Shown here in pieces: positions 1 to 7,930 of a stretch of DNA of 32,300 nucleotides. Below the pieces are notes generated by a model. That model did not search any database. It was not told the origin of the DNA and worked only from the letters and a program-made list of their open reading frames with translations. Location of the stretch: positions 1-32,300 of the forward strand of contig JAPKGU010000023.1 of the NCBI GenBank assembly GCA_026647565.1. The letters run 5' to 3'. Position numbers and translations under genes: made by a program. The number at the start of each line of letters is the position of its first letter. Positions within the stretch are counted from its first letter, which is position 1. Source of the stretch: Phycisphaerales bacterium. GTDB lineage: Bacteria > Planctomycetota > Phycisphaerae > Phycisphaerales > UBA1924.

Positions 1-215
1 GCGCCGATGAGGCGGCGGCGAAGGTGCACAAAGTTTTCCCCACTTTTTACTTCGCTGTGTCAAGCCGTGAGTCGAGCGGTCTGATGGGCGAGAATGCAAG
101 GCTTCCATTTTGTGTTAAAGACCGTATCAACCGCATGGCTGCCGATGGTCAGATTGATCGCGAAGCGATCCTCACTTTCTCATCTATGAACTCGTATCTT
201 CGATCTATGCTCTGA
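1..215 (+). pseudogene. Unassigned reading frame, open at the window edge; possible 3' remnant of a reverse-transcriptase-like gene
   Basis: The frame is open from the first bases to a TGA at 213-215, about 70 codons. Base composition is clearly less GC-rich than the ribonucleotide reductase gene that follows. The last 35 residues read like the C-terminal tail of group II intron/retron-like reverse transcriptases: a basic stretch, then DREA followed by an MNSYL motif. The catalytic palm domain would lie outside the window, so this resemblance is weak and rests on memory of the family. It may equally be a random open frame. A GTG at 24 is the only early start, and it has no convincing ribosome binding site. 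Confidence 0.22.
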
Positions 216-267
216 AAGTGTTTGACTTTGGTTGTCGCCCAATACGCACGAAGCGAGGCGTCGAACG

Positions 268-3200
268 ATGAAGATCACCCGCAAGTTCACCAAGGACGGA
301 ATGAACCCCTTCGACAGCGTGCGCTGGACGCGCCGGTCGTCGAAGATCTCGAACCCCGACGGCTCGGTCGTCTTCGAGATGAAGGATGCCGAGGTGCCGG
401 AGACCTGGTCGCAGCTGGCGACCGACATCATGGTCTCCAAGTACTTCCGCAAGGCGGGCGTGCCGCAGATGGAGGATCCGTGCGCGATCCCCGGCGCGGG
501 TGCGGGCGGGCGTTTCAAGAAGGACAAGGACGGCAAGGTCGTCACCGGCCCGGAGCGTTCGGCGCGCCAGGTGATCCACCGGCTGGCTGGGTGCTGGCGC
601 TACTGGGGCGAGACGCACGGGTACTTCGATTCGCCGGCGGATGCGCAGGCGTTCTATGACGAGCTCGTCTACATGATGGTGCACCAGATGTGCGCCCCCA
701 ACTCGCCCCAGTGGTTCAACACGGGGCTGAACTGGGCGTACGGGATCTCGGGTCCGGCGCAGGGTCACTGCGTGGTGGATCCGAAGACGGGCGAGGTGTC
801 GCTGGCGAGCGACGCGTACACGCACCCGCAGCCGCACGCGTGCTTCATCCAGAGCGTGGATGACGACCTTGTGAACCCGGGCGGGATCATGGACCTCTGG
901 GTGCGTGAGGCGCGCCTGTTCAAGTACGGGTCGGGCACGGGGACGAACTTCAGCCACCTGCGCGGGGAGGGCGAGCCCCTGTCGGGCGGCGGGAAGTCGA
1001 GCGGGCTGATGTCATGGCTGAAGATCGGCGATCGCGCGGCGAGCGCGATCAAGAGCGGCGGAACGACGCGGCGCGCGGCGAAGATGGTCTGCCTCGACAT
1101 GGATCACCCGGACATCCAGACGTTCATCAACTGGAAGGTGCGCGAGGAGATCAAGGTCGCGGCGATGGTGGAGGGGATGAAGAAGCTCTCGAAGGAGCAG
1201 CAGGAGACGGCCTCGAAGATGGGGCTGAAGCTGGACTACGACTTCAACGGCGAGGCGTACCAGACGGTCAGCGGGCAGAACTCGAACAACTCCGTGCGGA
1301 TTCCGGACTCGTTCTTTGGGGCAGTGGAGGAGGACGGGGAGTGGAAGACGTTCTGGCGGACGACCGGGGATCACGCGCGGACGTTCCGGGCGCGGGAGCT
1401 GTGGGACGACATCGGGTATGCCGCGTGGCGGTGCGCCGATCCGGGCGTGCAGTTCGACACGACGATCAACGCGTGGCACACGTGCCCGAGCGCGGGTCGG
1501 ATCAACGCGAGCAATCCGTGCTCGGAGTACATGTTCCTGGACAACACGGCGTGCAATCTTGCGTCGCTGAACGTGCTGCGGTTCTATGACCCCCAGACGC
1601 GGAGCTTCGACGTGGAGCGCTTCGAGCACGCGATCGATCTGTGGACGATCGTGCTCGAGGTGAGCGTGCTGATGGCGGCGTTCCCGAGCAGGGAGATCGC
1701 GGAGCTGAGCTACCGGTATCGCACGCTGGGGCTTGGGTACGCGAACCTGGGCGCGATGCTGATGCAGGCAGGGATTCCGTACGACAGCGACGAGTCGCGG
1801 GCGATCTGCGGGATGCTCTCGGCGATCCTGACGGGTCGGAGCTACCGGCAGTCGGCGCTGATGGCGCAGCTTCTCGGGGCGTTCCCCGGGTACGAGGCGG
1901 ATCGGGAGAGCATGCTCCGGGTGATGCGGAATCATCGGCTGGCGGCGCACGGCGAACGCCGGACGAGCGACAAGTACGAGGCGCTGTCGATCCGTCCGGT
2001 GCCGGTCGATCACGACCTGGTGCGGGCTGGGCGTGCGGACGGGATCGCGAACGCGAAGGAGCTGCTGGCGAGCGCGACGCGTGCGTGGGACGATGCGGTC
2101 GCGTTCGGCAGCGAGCACGGGTACAGGAACGCGCAGACGACGGTGATCGCGCCGACCGGCACGATCGGCCTGCTGATGGACTGCGACACGACGGGGATCG
2201 AGCCGGACTTTGCGCTCGTGAAGTTCAAGAAGCTCGCCGGGGGCGGCTACTTCAAGATCGCCAACGAGTCGGTGCAGCCGGCGCTCGTGGCCCTCGGGTA
2301 CTCTCAGGCCCAGGTCAAGGAGATCATGACGTACCTGCTGGGCACCCTCTCGCTGGACGTGCCGATGCCGAAGGGATGCGCCGGGCACGCGAACTTCGCG
2401 GCTTTCCTGAAGAGCAAGGGGTTCGGCGCCGAGGAGCTGGCGAAGATCGAGCAGTCGCTGCCGGGCGTCTTTGAGATCGGCTTTGCGTTCGGGGCATGGG
2501 TCGTCTCGGACGCGGTGCTGAAGGCGGCGGGGGTCGACCCGGCCAAGGCGCGGGCGGACCAGTCGTTCAACCTGCTGAAGAAGCTCGGTCTGAATGACAA
2601 GCAGATCGAGGAGCTCAACCGCGTGATCTGCGGCACGCAGACCGTCGAGGGCGCGCCGCACCTGAAGAAGGAGCACCTGCCGGTGTTCGACTGCGCGAAC
2701 ACGTGCGGCAAGACCGGCAAGCGGTACATCCATCCGCACGGGCACATCCGGATGATGGCCTCGGCGCAGCCGTTCATCTCCGGGGCGATCTCGAAGACGA
2801 TCAACCTGCCGAACGAGGCGACGGTGGACGACATCAAGGCGTGCTACCTGCTCTCGTGGGAGCTGGGGCTGAAGGCCAACGCGCTGTATCGAGACGGGTG
2901 CAAGCTGAGCCAGCCCTTGAACTCGACGAGCGACACCAAGGCGGATGTCGACCTTGAGAGCGAGGTTGATGAGCTGGGGGAGTCCGAGGCCAAGGAAGAG
3001 GTCGCCCAGGTCGTGGTCCAGGTTGCGCAGGCGGTTGCGCGGGCTGATGCGCCGGTGGTCGAGGCCAAGCAGGTGGAGGTGCAGCACCGGCCCATGCGTC
3101 GGCGCCTGCCGGACACGCGCCGCTCATTGACGCACAAGTTCAACGTCGGCGGGCACGAGGGGTACCTGACGGTCGGGCTGTACGACGACGGGCAGCCGGG

Positions 3201-3795
3201 CGAGCTGTTCATCACGATGGCGAAGGAGGGCTCAACGATCGGCGGGCTGATGGACTCGCTGGGCACGGCGACGAGCGTGGCGCTCCAGTACGGCGTGCCG
3301 ATCCAGTCGCTCGTGAACAAGTTCACGCACCAGCGGTTCGAGCCGGCGGGGATGACGACGAATCGCGACATCCCGATCGCCAAGTCGCTGGTTGATTACA
3401 TCTTCCGATGGATGGGCATGCAGTTCATCGAGGGGTATCGCGAGCAGCACGCCCCGAAGCGAGAGTCGGACATGAGATCGCCGGCGGAGCCGGCGGCGGG
3501 GAGGATCACGCCCCGCGTGGAGGATCAGGGATGGTCGCCGAGCAGATCGGATTCCCGCGTGGGCGGCCTGCGCATGGTGACGCAGGAGGTCGACGTGGTC
3601 GAGCGGACGCGTGTGACAGGAGTCGGGAGCGGCGGCGCGGTCGAGACCGCGACGCACACGCACTCCTCGACCCTCTCGGTCGCCATGGAGAGTTCGAGCG
3701 ATGCGCCGCCGTGCGACGTGTGCGGGACGATCACCGTGCGGAGCGGGACGTGCCACAAGTGTCTGAACTGCGGGAACAGCATGGGATGCAGCTGA
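268..3795 (+). CDS. nrdJ: Vitamin B12-dependent (class II) ribonucleoside-diphosphate reductase
   Basis: Reduces ribonucleotides to deoxyribonucleotides using adenosylcobalamin, in the cytoplasm. The product has 1175 residues. The barrel carries an NSPQWFN motif near residue 145, a redox Cys near 192 (PHACFIQ), the thiyl-radical motif NPCSE (Asn416, Cys418, Glu420) and the partner Cys429 eleven residues after Cys418, as in Thermotoga-type NrdJ. PTGTIG follows later. After a Val/Ala/Glu-rich linker (about 900-945) comes a TSCPD domain, then a tail with several CxxC-type cysteines that probably re-reduces the active site or binds metal. ATG 268 is preferred because an AAGCGAGG-like ribosome site lies just upstream; an in-frame TTG at 232 would add 12 residues. 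No cobalamin riboswitch was recognised upstream. The gene appears to be monocistronic and is followed by a terminator at 4195-4230. Confidence 0.95.
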   Translation: MKITRKFTKDGMNPFDSVRWTRRSSKISNPDGSVVFEMKDAEVPETWSQLATDIMVSKYFRKAGVPQMEDPCAIPGAGAGGRFKKDKDGKVVTGPERSARQVIHRLAGCWRYWGETHGYFDSPADAQAFYDELVYMMVHQMCAPNSPQWFNTGLNWAYGISGPAQGHCVVDPKTGEVSLASDAYTHPQPHACFIQSVDDDLVNPGGIMDLWVREARLFKYGSGTGTNFSHLRGEGEPLSGGGKSSGLMSWLKIGDRAASAIKSGGTTRRAAKMVCLDMDHPDIQTFINWKVREEIKVAAMVEGMKKLSKEQQETASKMGLKLDYDFNGEAYQTVSGQNSNNSVRIPDSFFGAVEEDGEWKTFWRTTGDHARTFRARELWDDIGYAAWRCADPGVQFDTTINAWHTCPSAGRINASNPCSEYMFLDNTACNLASLNVLRFYDPQTRSFDVERFEHAIDLWTIVLEVSVLMAAFPSREIAELSYRYRTLGLGYANLGAMLMQAGIPYDSDESRAICGMLSAILTGRSYRQSALMAQLLGAFPGYEADRESMLRVMRNHRLAAHGERRTSDKYEALSIRPVPVDHDLVRAGRADGIANAKELLASATRAWDDAVAFGSEHGYRNAQTTVIAPTGTIGLLMDCDTTGIEPDFALVKFKKLAGGGYFKIANESVQPALVALGYSQAQVKEIMTYLLGTLSLDVPMPKGCAGHANFAAFLKSKGFGAEELAKIEQSLPGVFEIGFAFGAWVVSDAVLKAAGVDPAKARADQSFNLLKKLGLNDKQIEELNRVICGTQTVEGAPHLKKEHLPVFDCANTCGKTGKRYIHPHGHIRMMASAQPFISGAISKTINLPNEATVDDIKACYLLSWELGLKANALYRDGCKLSQPLNSTSDTKADVDLESEVDELGESEAKEEVAQVVVQVAQAVARADAPVVEAKQVEVQHRPMRRRLPDTRRSLTHKFNVGGHEGYLTVGLYDDGQPGELFITMAKEGSTIGGLMDSLGTATSVALQYGVPIQSLVNKFTHQRFEPAGMTTNRDIPIAKSLVDYIFRWMGMQFIEGYREQHAPKRESDMRSPAEPAAGRITPRVEDQGWSPSRSDSRVGGLRMVTQEVDVVERTRVTGVGSGGAVETATHTHSSTLSVAMESSSDAPPCDVCGTITVRSGTCHKCLNCGNSMGCS

Positions 3796-4194
3796 GGGGG
3801 GCAGCGTTGAGCGGCGAGGACCGTTCGCGCCGGACGGACAGGATGGATCGATGGTTGCGATGCGCCGGAGGCAGGGCGCGTGACCCGTTCCGGAGACTGG
3901 ATCTGAAGCAGCGAGAGTCGGCCCGGACGGAACCGGGCCGGAGAGCAGGAGAGGGATTGTCCTTGTTCTCGTGAACTCCGAGACCCGGCGGACCAGACGG
4001 CGGTGGCGGCGAGGCGAGAGCGTTGCCGCTTGGCGCCACGGAGCGTCCGACGGGATCGAGCTGCGAAAGAGTCTGGTCGTGCGGGTGCGGTGCCTGTGCT
4101 CGGCGCATCGTGACAAGGGTGGACGGACCCACCACCAGGACGGGTTCGCCGTTCCGGAAACGGAATGCGTGTGAGCCGGTCCTGAGCCTCCCAG
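3796..4194. other. Non-coding stretch between nrdJ and the terminator; possible structured RNA
   Basis: No open frame here has a start, ribosome site and codon pattern that convince. The part from about 4115 to 4185 folds well on the plus strand: GGTGG/CCACC around 4120-4135, and a seven-pair stem capped by a GAAA tetraloop (about 4150-4167) enclosed by an outer AGGAC/GTCCT stem. It could be the long 3' untranslated region of nrdJ or a separate small RNA ending at the terminator. I do not recognise it as RNase P RNA, 6S RNA or tmRNA. Confidence 0.3.
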
Positions 4195-4230
4195 CCCCCG
4201 CGCGTCCTTCACGGATGCGCGGGGGCGTTT
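4195..4230 (+). terminator. Strong intrinsic terminator downstream of nrdJ
   Basis: A 13-pair stem (4195-4207 with 4213-4225, one G-U pair) closes a TTCAC loop and is followed by CGTTTGCG. The stem begins with five C and ends with five G. The T tract is short, as is usual in very GC-rich genomes. Confidence 0.8.
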
Positions 4231-4346
4231 GCGTTGCGGCGCCGCTTTGTGCCGCGCGTCCTCTGCGCCGAGTCGGACGCGAGAGTACACGTTCGATGGG
4301 GATTCGCCGCGCGGCGCCCTTCGGGCGTCGAACCGGCTTCATCTCA

Positions 4347-4375
4347 CCGGGGGTTCGAATCCCCGCCTCAATCAG
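4347..4375 (+). other. Degenerate tRNA T-arm-like sequence; possible island attachment-site remnant
   Basis: The sequence GGGGGTTCGAATCCCC has the T-loop TTCGAAT and most of a T-stem, as at the 3' end of a tRNA or tmRNA gene. The fifth T-stem pair fails (one C is missing), no matching 5' acceptor strand was found upstream and no cloverleaf can be folded. It lies where the composition changes from core to accessory DNA, where integrases often leave such 3' ends. No clear second copy was found at the other edge of the island. Confidence 0.3.
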
Positions 4376-4631
4376 GTCGGGGGCATCGCGTGCGTATGCA
4401 GGAAAGCGGAGAGGGAAGCGGTATGGGGGAGTTCGTATCTGTGCTCAGGGGACGTGATGCCACGAAATGTCTACATTGCGGTGTCGGATTTGTCAGGGTT
4501 GGCCAGTGTCGAAATACGCGTAACACCTTGTGTTCATATGAGTTACGTCGTGTCGTCCCCGGACGGTCCGACATGGCCAAAAAAGCGCCAAACCCAACCT
4601 CCTTACAGAAATCAAACGGGAACGCGCGTAA

Positions 4632-4928
4632 ATGATGTACGCCTCGCCGACGAGGCCGTTGCCGGTGCCGACCCCGCCCGCCGTGTGCAGGAGTTTGTCC
4701 TTCGTCCGCGTGATGCCCCCCTCTCGTAACAGGCGATGTCGACGTCGTAGAACGGCAGGTCGGTCGTCATGACCTTCGTCCACATCGAGGTGAGGGGCCG
4801 GTTGAACCAGTCCAACTCCCCGTATGTTGCCGCCCACGTCCACCGGCGGCGGAACACGTCCGGCTGCGGGAGTTCAGTCCCCACCCCCGAGCCCATGCCC
4901 AGATACGCGTACTCCGAGACCGTCGTCG
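4632..4928 (-). pseudogene. RHS/YD-repeat protein fragment A, frameshifted
   Basis: Read on the minus strand, this segment encodes SEYAYLG, TELPQPDVF, YGELDWFNRP and FYDVDIA in one frame. It continues in a second frame with GGITRTKDKLLHTAGG and GNGLVGEAY. Fragment B (8965-9501) carries the same motifs in a single frame, with high nucleotide similarity, so a one-base deletion near 4712-4735 explains the switch. Similarity to B begins abruptly at 4632 and stops abruptly near 4928. There is no start, no signal peptide and no toxin tip, so it is a dead piece of an RHS wall-associated or secreted polymorphic-toxin-type protein. It lies 180 bases downstream of the capV stop. Confidence 0.8.
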
Positions 4929-5107
4929 TGCAGCACAGATGGCCCAGGCGCCGGGCGTCGCTGAGTCCACGAGTCCACGGTGTCGAAGCTGGTACAGTTG
5001 AATGCAGGCCCATAAGCGCAGCTTCATGCAATGGGCGATCCGAGAGCCGACTGCGCAGGCGAGTGCGACTCACGACTGTTCGTGCGAGCATTTTCTGATC
5101 GGCTGAG

Positions 5108-6076
5108 TCACGGCACCGGAGTCCACTCGGACGCAGGGATCTGGAAGAACCTTGCCGACAGTGCCTGTACATGCGACTTCGCGTCATCCTCCCCGAGCGA
5201 TCGAAGATCGCGCAGTGTGCCGGGGCTCGCATCGTCCATCTCATACCCGCCTCCGTCGACCACTCGATCAATCTCAACGATTGAGTCTCGACCAACGAGC
5301 CGCTGGGCCATGAACATGGATGCGGCCCGATTGGCTTCCATCAACAAGTTGACGGCGACTCGGTTCTTCATGGAGACGTGCTGCCAAGCGCCGCCGCGGC
5401 GTGCGGCTTGGTTCAGGTGGAACGGGGTCCGCGTCGTACCGACGCTCAGGATCTCGACTCCGTCGCGAGGGCGGTTGAAGCGATCTATTGCCTCAATGAC
5501 GCCCACGAGTACGGGACAGTTCGCCCATACTCCTCCATCGATGTAGTCTGAGCCATCGCCCGCTTGGAACGCGCGGTAGAACACTGGCGCCGCCGAGGTG
5601 GCCATCGCCACTTCCCAGGCCTTCTTTGTGTGATCATTCACGAAGTCCGCGTGATGGCGTGTCTTGAAACACACCGGCTTGCCACCCGCGGCATGGAATG
5701 TGTTGATCACCAGCGGACGCTTTGAGTCGCCAAGCCGTGTTTGATCACCGATCCGCTTCTGGATCAGATCTTGGAGGATCGCGTCGTTGTGCTTCGGGAA
5801 AGCCACCTGCTTGCAGAACCCCCACTTTCGACGGACCACACCGGCGGGGAAGATCGTCGGCCCCTGCTCCCTGTAGAAGTCCCGGATGGAGTGAACGTCC
5901 TGGCCCAGTCCTATCGCGAGGGCGATCAGGCCGCCGGTGGATGTGCCCACGATCAGATCAAAGTGGTCGGCGAACCGCTTGCCACTCAGCTCCTCCACCC
6001 GAGCGAGGAAGCTGGCCGTGTACAGTCCGCGAATCCCACCGCCGCTCAGACTCAGCACCCGAAACTTCTGGCTCAT
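5108..6076 (-). CDS. capV: Patatin-like phospholipase, CBASS effector of the CapV type
   Basis: A 322-residue patatin-family lipid hydrolase. The oxyanion-hole motif GGGIRG is at residues 12-17, the nucleophile motif GTSTG at 44-48 (Ser46) and the DGG motif at 180-182 (Asp180), giving a complete Ser/Asp dyad. No signal peptide is seen, so it should act from the cytoplasm on the inner membrane. CapV enzymes are normally idle until a cyclic dinucleotide binds, and then degrade phospholipids and kill the infected cell. ATG 6076 is chosen because it overlaps the TGA of the E2-like gene as ATGA and has a GAGGGGG site 8 bases upstream; a GTG at 6082 is possible. It is the last gene of the cassette. 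Assignment as a CBASS effector rests on the adjacent CD-NTase and E2 genes. Confidence 0.9.
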   Translation of the reverse strand: MSQKFRVLSLSGGGIRGLYTASFLARVEELSGKRFADHFDLIVGTSTGGLIALAIGLGQDVHSIRDFYREQGPTIFPAGVVRRKWGFCKQVAFPKHNDAILQDLIQKRIGDQTRLGDSKRPLVINTFHAAGGKPVCFKTRHHADFVNDHTKKAWEVAMATSAAPVFYRAFQAGDGSDYIDGGVWANCPVLVGVIEAIDRFNRPRDGVEILSVGTTRTPFHLNQAARRGGAWQHVSMKNRVAVNLLMEANRAASMFMAQRLVGRDSIVEIDRVVDGGGYEMDDASPGTLRDLRSLGEDDAKSHVQALSARFFQIPASEWTPVP

Positions 6077-6528
6077 TCGCACACCCCCTCGGCGGCCTCC
6101 CTGTCACCCTTTGGTGCGGGCGGAGCGTCAGTGTAATCACCTCGCCACTCTCCGAAAGCGAGCCAGTGCTCGTAGTGATACAGCCACCGCACGCTCCACG
6201 GCACAATGGTGTGCGCGATCGAGTCGCTCTCCGTCCATTCGTGCTTGGCCGGGTCATAGAGACAGAGGGTGCCGTCCGCGTACAGGTGCGGCGTTCGCAT
6301 GCCGTGGGCCTCTAGCACCAATGGCGGCTCCCGCAGATAAACACCCGGCGGAAATGGCGGAGCATAGATGTACTCGACGGTGTAGACAGCGCTCGTCGGC
6401 GTGGGTCGCAGTCTCAACGTGCAGCCGAGTACCGGCACACCGAGGACCTTGACGTGCCAGATCTTCGCCTTGGCGAAGAGTGTCTTGAGGATGTTGGCCT
6501 GTTGCTGCAGGGTCAAGGGCGGCCGCAC
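6073..6528 (-). CDS. E2-like conjugating protein of short type II CBASS
   Basis: The product has 151 residues. A beta-rich E2-like core contains PP(F)PPGVYL near residue 60, the motif HLYADGTLCLY at 81-91 with candidate catalytic Cys89, and the conserved tail IVPWSVRWLYHYEHWL followed by GEWRG (about 108-130). This pattern matches the stand-alone E2 proteins of short type II CBASS operons, which lack E1 and JAB partners. Family members are reported to act on the C-terminus of the neighbouring CD-NTase and raise its activity. GTG 6528 is the preferred start: it lies one base after the TGA of the CD-NTase gene, with GGACGGGG upstream, so the genes are probably translationally coupled. Longer frames reaching into the CD-NTase gene look like shadow translation. 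The stop overlaps the capV start. Confidence 0.82.
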   Translation of the reverse strand: MRPPLTLQQQANILKTLFAKAKIWHVKVLGVPVLGCTLRLRPTPTSAVYTVEYIYAPPFPPGVYLREPPLVLEAHGMRTPHLYADGTLCLYDPAKHEWTESDSIAHTIVPWSVRWLYHYEHWLAFGEWRGDYTDAPPAPKGDREAAEGVCE

Positions 6529-6529
6529 G

Positions 6530-7762
6530 TCACACCCCGTCCGCGGACCCGTGGAAGTTGTGGGACGGCACGGGCTGAATTCCGGACACAGCCTTCGGCT
6601 CGGGCAAGATGTGCAAGCCGGTTGCCCCTGCCGCTCCCAGAACGCCCGTCTTGCTCGCCATTTTGACCGAGTCCTCAGAGGCGTTGAAGGCACGCTTCAC
6701 GACCTTGTCTCCGAACGACTCCGCCAAGATCGGGTACAGACTGGGGACGCCGCGGGCGGCCTTGGCCTCGGCGAGCATCCTCTGCATCTTGCCGATCATG
6801 GCGCAGAACTTCCCGTATGCCGCATCGTCGAGCGGGGCAGCCAGATCCTCAACGCCGCCGTCGTGCGGCGCGATCTCATCCGCCGGGTTGAGCACGACGA
6901 TCCGTCGTGAGCCCGCCATAGCGATCTGGGACAAGATCCCGTTCAGAACGGTCTCCAGTCCCTCCGCGATCGACTCTTCCCCCCGATAGTGCCGGCCCGC
7001 CAGAGTCGTCAGCAGGATGGATGTGGGACGGCATGTGTCAGCAATGAAGTCGATGTCCCGCTGCCGCTTGAGGAGCTGGGTGATGAGGCGAAGGGGGGCC
7101 TTCACATCGACATCCTCCTGCGGAGGAACGGGGGCCACGCTCGCAGCAATGCGCTTCTCGGAAAGAACGCCCCTAATCTCGCAGCGTGCCTGCAGCCAGG
7201 CCGCGAAGCGGAACGGGTCGGTTCGGCGCCACGTTTCGATGGGCTTCTTGTAGTCATGCCACCGCTTCGGCTCGCACATCAGGAGCCGTACGCCCTCAGA
7301 ATCGCTCGGGTCCTTGCACGTAGGAACGACGTCGAGATAGAAGTCGTCGGAGGTGTAGGCCAACCGGATGCACTTGCCGCTGGTACCGAGCTTGTCCTGA
7401 GCCTCCCGGTTTCGCTCCGCAAAGTCCGCATTGGCGATCAAACGCGACTGCACGCTCCCGTAGAGCGATTGCGACGTGCGGACATAGGGATCGATCGTGC
7501 AACGACACACGGTGTCGATGTCGAACGGCACCACATCCTGTCCCAGCCGCATGGGACGGATGGTGGTCCGCTGCAGCATGGAGCCTTGAGGGAAGATCTC
7601 CGGCCCAAGTCGATCCAGATGAGTCTCGGTCTCAGTAAGCCATTCGCCGACGATACGGTACCGCTTCACCGCGGTCAGGAACTGGGTTTCGGTGAGCTGT
7701 ATCTGCTCGCAGATGCGGCTCAGGTAATCGTCGATAGTGCCAACTTGATACGAGATCGGCAT
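6530..7762 (-). CDS. CD-NTase (cGAS/DncV-like nucleotidyltransferase) of a CBASS operon
   Basis: A 410-residue nucleotidyltransferase expected to make a cyclic di- or trinucleotide when phage infection is sensed. It has the family signature: GS at residues 60-61 within FPQGSML, the metal-binding DID at 81-83 within PFDIDTVC, and a third acidic residue Asp144 in FYLDVVP. The helical C-terminal half is typical of OAS/cGAS-like bacterial enzymes. The start ATG 7762 has a strong GAGGAGGG site 8-9 bases upstream. The protein ends in a flexible tail finishing ...HGSADGV, the kind of exposed C-terminus an E2-like partner could modify. I did not assign the clade or the product nucleotide; both need a family alignment. 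The gene runs directly into the E2-like gene and is preceded by the TIR gene after 168 bases. Confidence 0.9.
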   Translation of the reverse strand: MPISYQVGTIDDYLSRICEQIQLTETQFLTAVKRYRIVGEWLTETETHLDRLGPEIFPQGSMLQRTTIRPMRLGQDVVPFDIDTVCRCTIDPYVRTSQSLYGSVQSRLIANADFAERNREAQDKLGTSGKCIRLAYTSDDFYLDVVPTCKDPSDSEGVRLLMCEPKRWHDYKKPIETWRRTDPFRFAAWLQARCEIRGVLSEKRIAASVAPVPPQEDVDVKAPLRLITQLLKRQRDIDFIADTCRPTSILLTTLAGRHYRGEESIAEGLETVLNGILSQIAMAGSRRIVVLNPADEIAPHDGGVEDLAAPLDDAAYGKFCAMIGKMQRMLAEAKAARGVPSLYPILAESFGDKVVKRAFNASEDSVKMASKTGVLGAAGATGLHILPEPKAVSGIQPVPSHNFHGSADGV

Positions 7763-7930
7763 TCAGCAGCCCTCCTCGAGATGGGGATCTTCGCTGGAGC
7801 GTGCAAACGCCGCGCCAGCGGCAACGGTGTAACGATCGAATCCCGTGAGGCTTTGACCTGCCGACCAGCCTCATGGAGGGGGGGGACCTGCCATTCCGGC
7901 AGCCCCGGATCTCATGCTGCTTGCTTCATT

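Noticed and set aside
1-267. Cobalamin riboswitch upstream of the B12-dependent reductase
   Set aside because: No B12-box or other conserved riboswitch core could be recognised on the plus strand.
1012-3087. Very long minus-strand open frame (691 codons) opposite nrdJ
   Set aside because: Arg/Leu/His-rich translation without domain character; it is the antisense shadow of a strongly conserved gene in GC-rich DNA.
4290-4375. Complete tRNA (for example a UCA-anticodon tRNA) or tmRNA ending at the T-arm-like sequence
   Set aside because: No 5' acceptor strand, D-arm or regular anticodon stem could be paired, and no tmRNA 5' signature occurs in the preceding 600 bases.
5722-7253. Plus-strand frames opposite the CapV, E2-like and CD-NTase genes
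   Set aside because: They lack domain features and ribosome sites, while the minus-strand frames carry catalytic motifs and good start signals.
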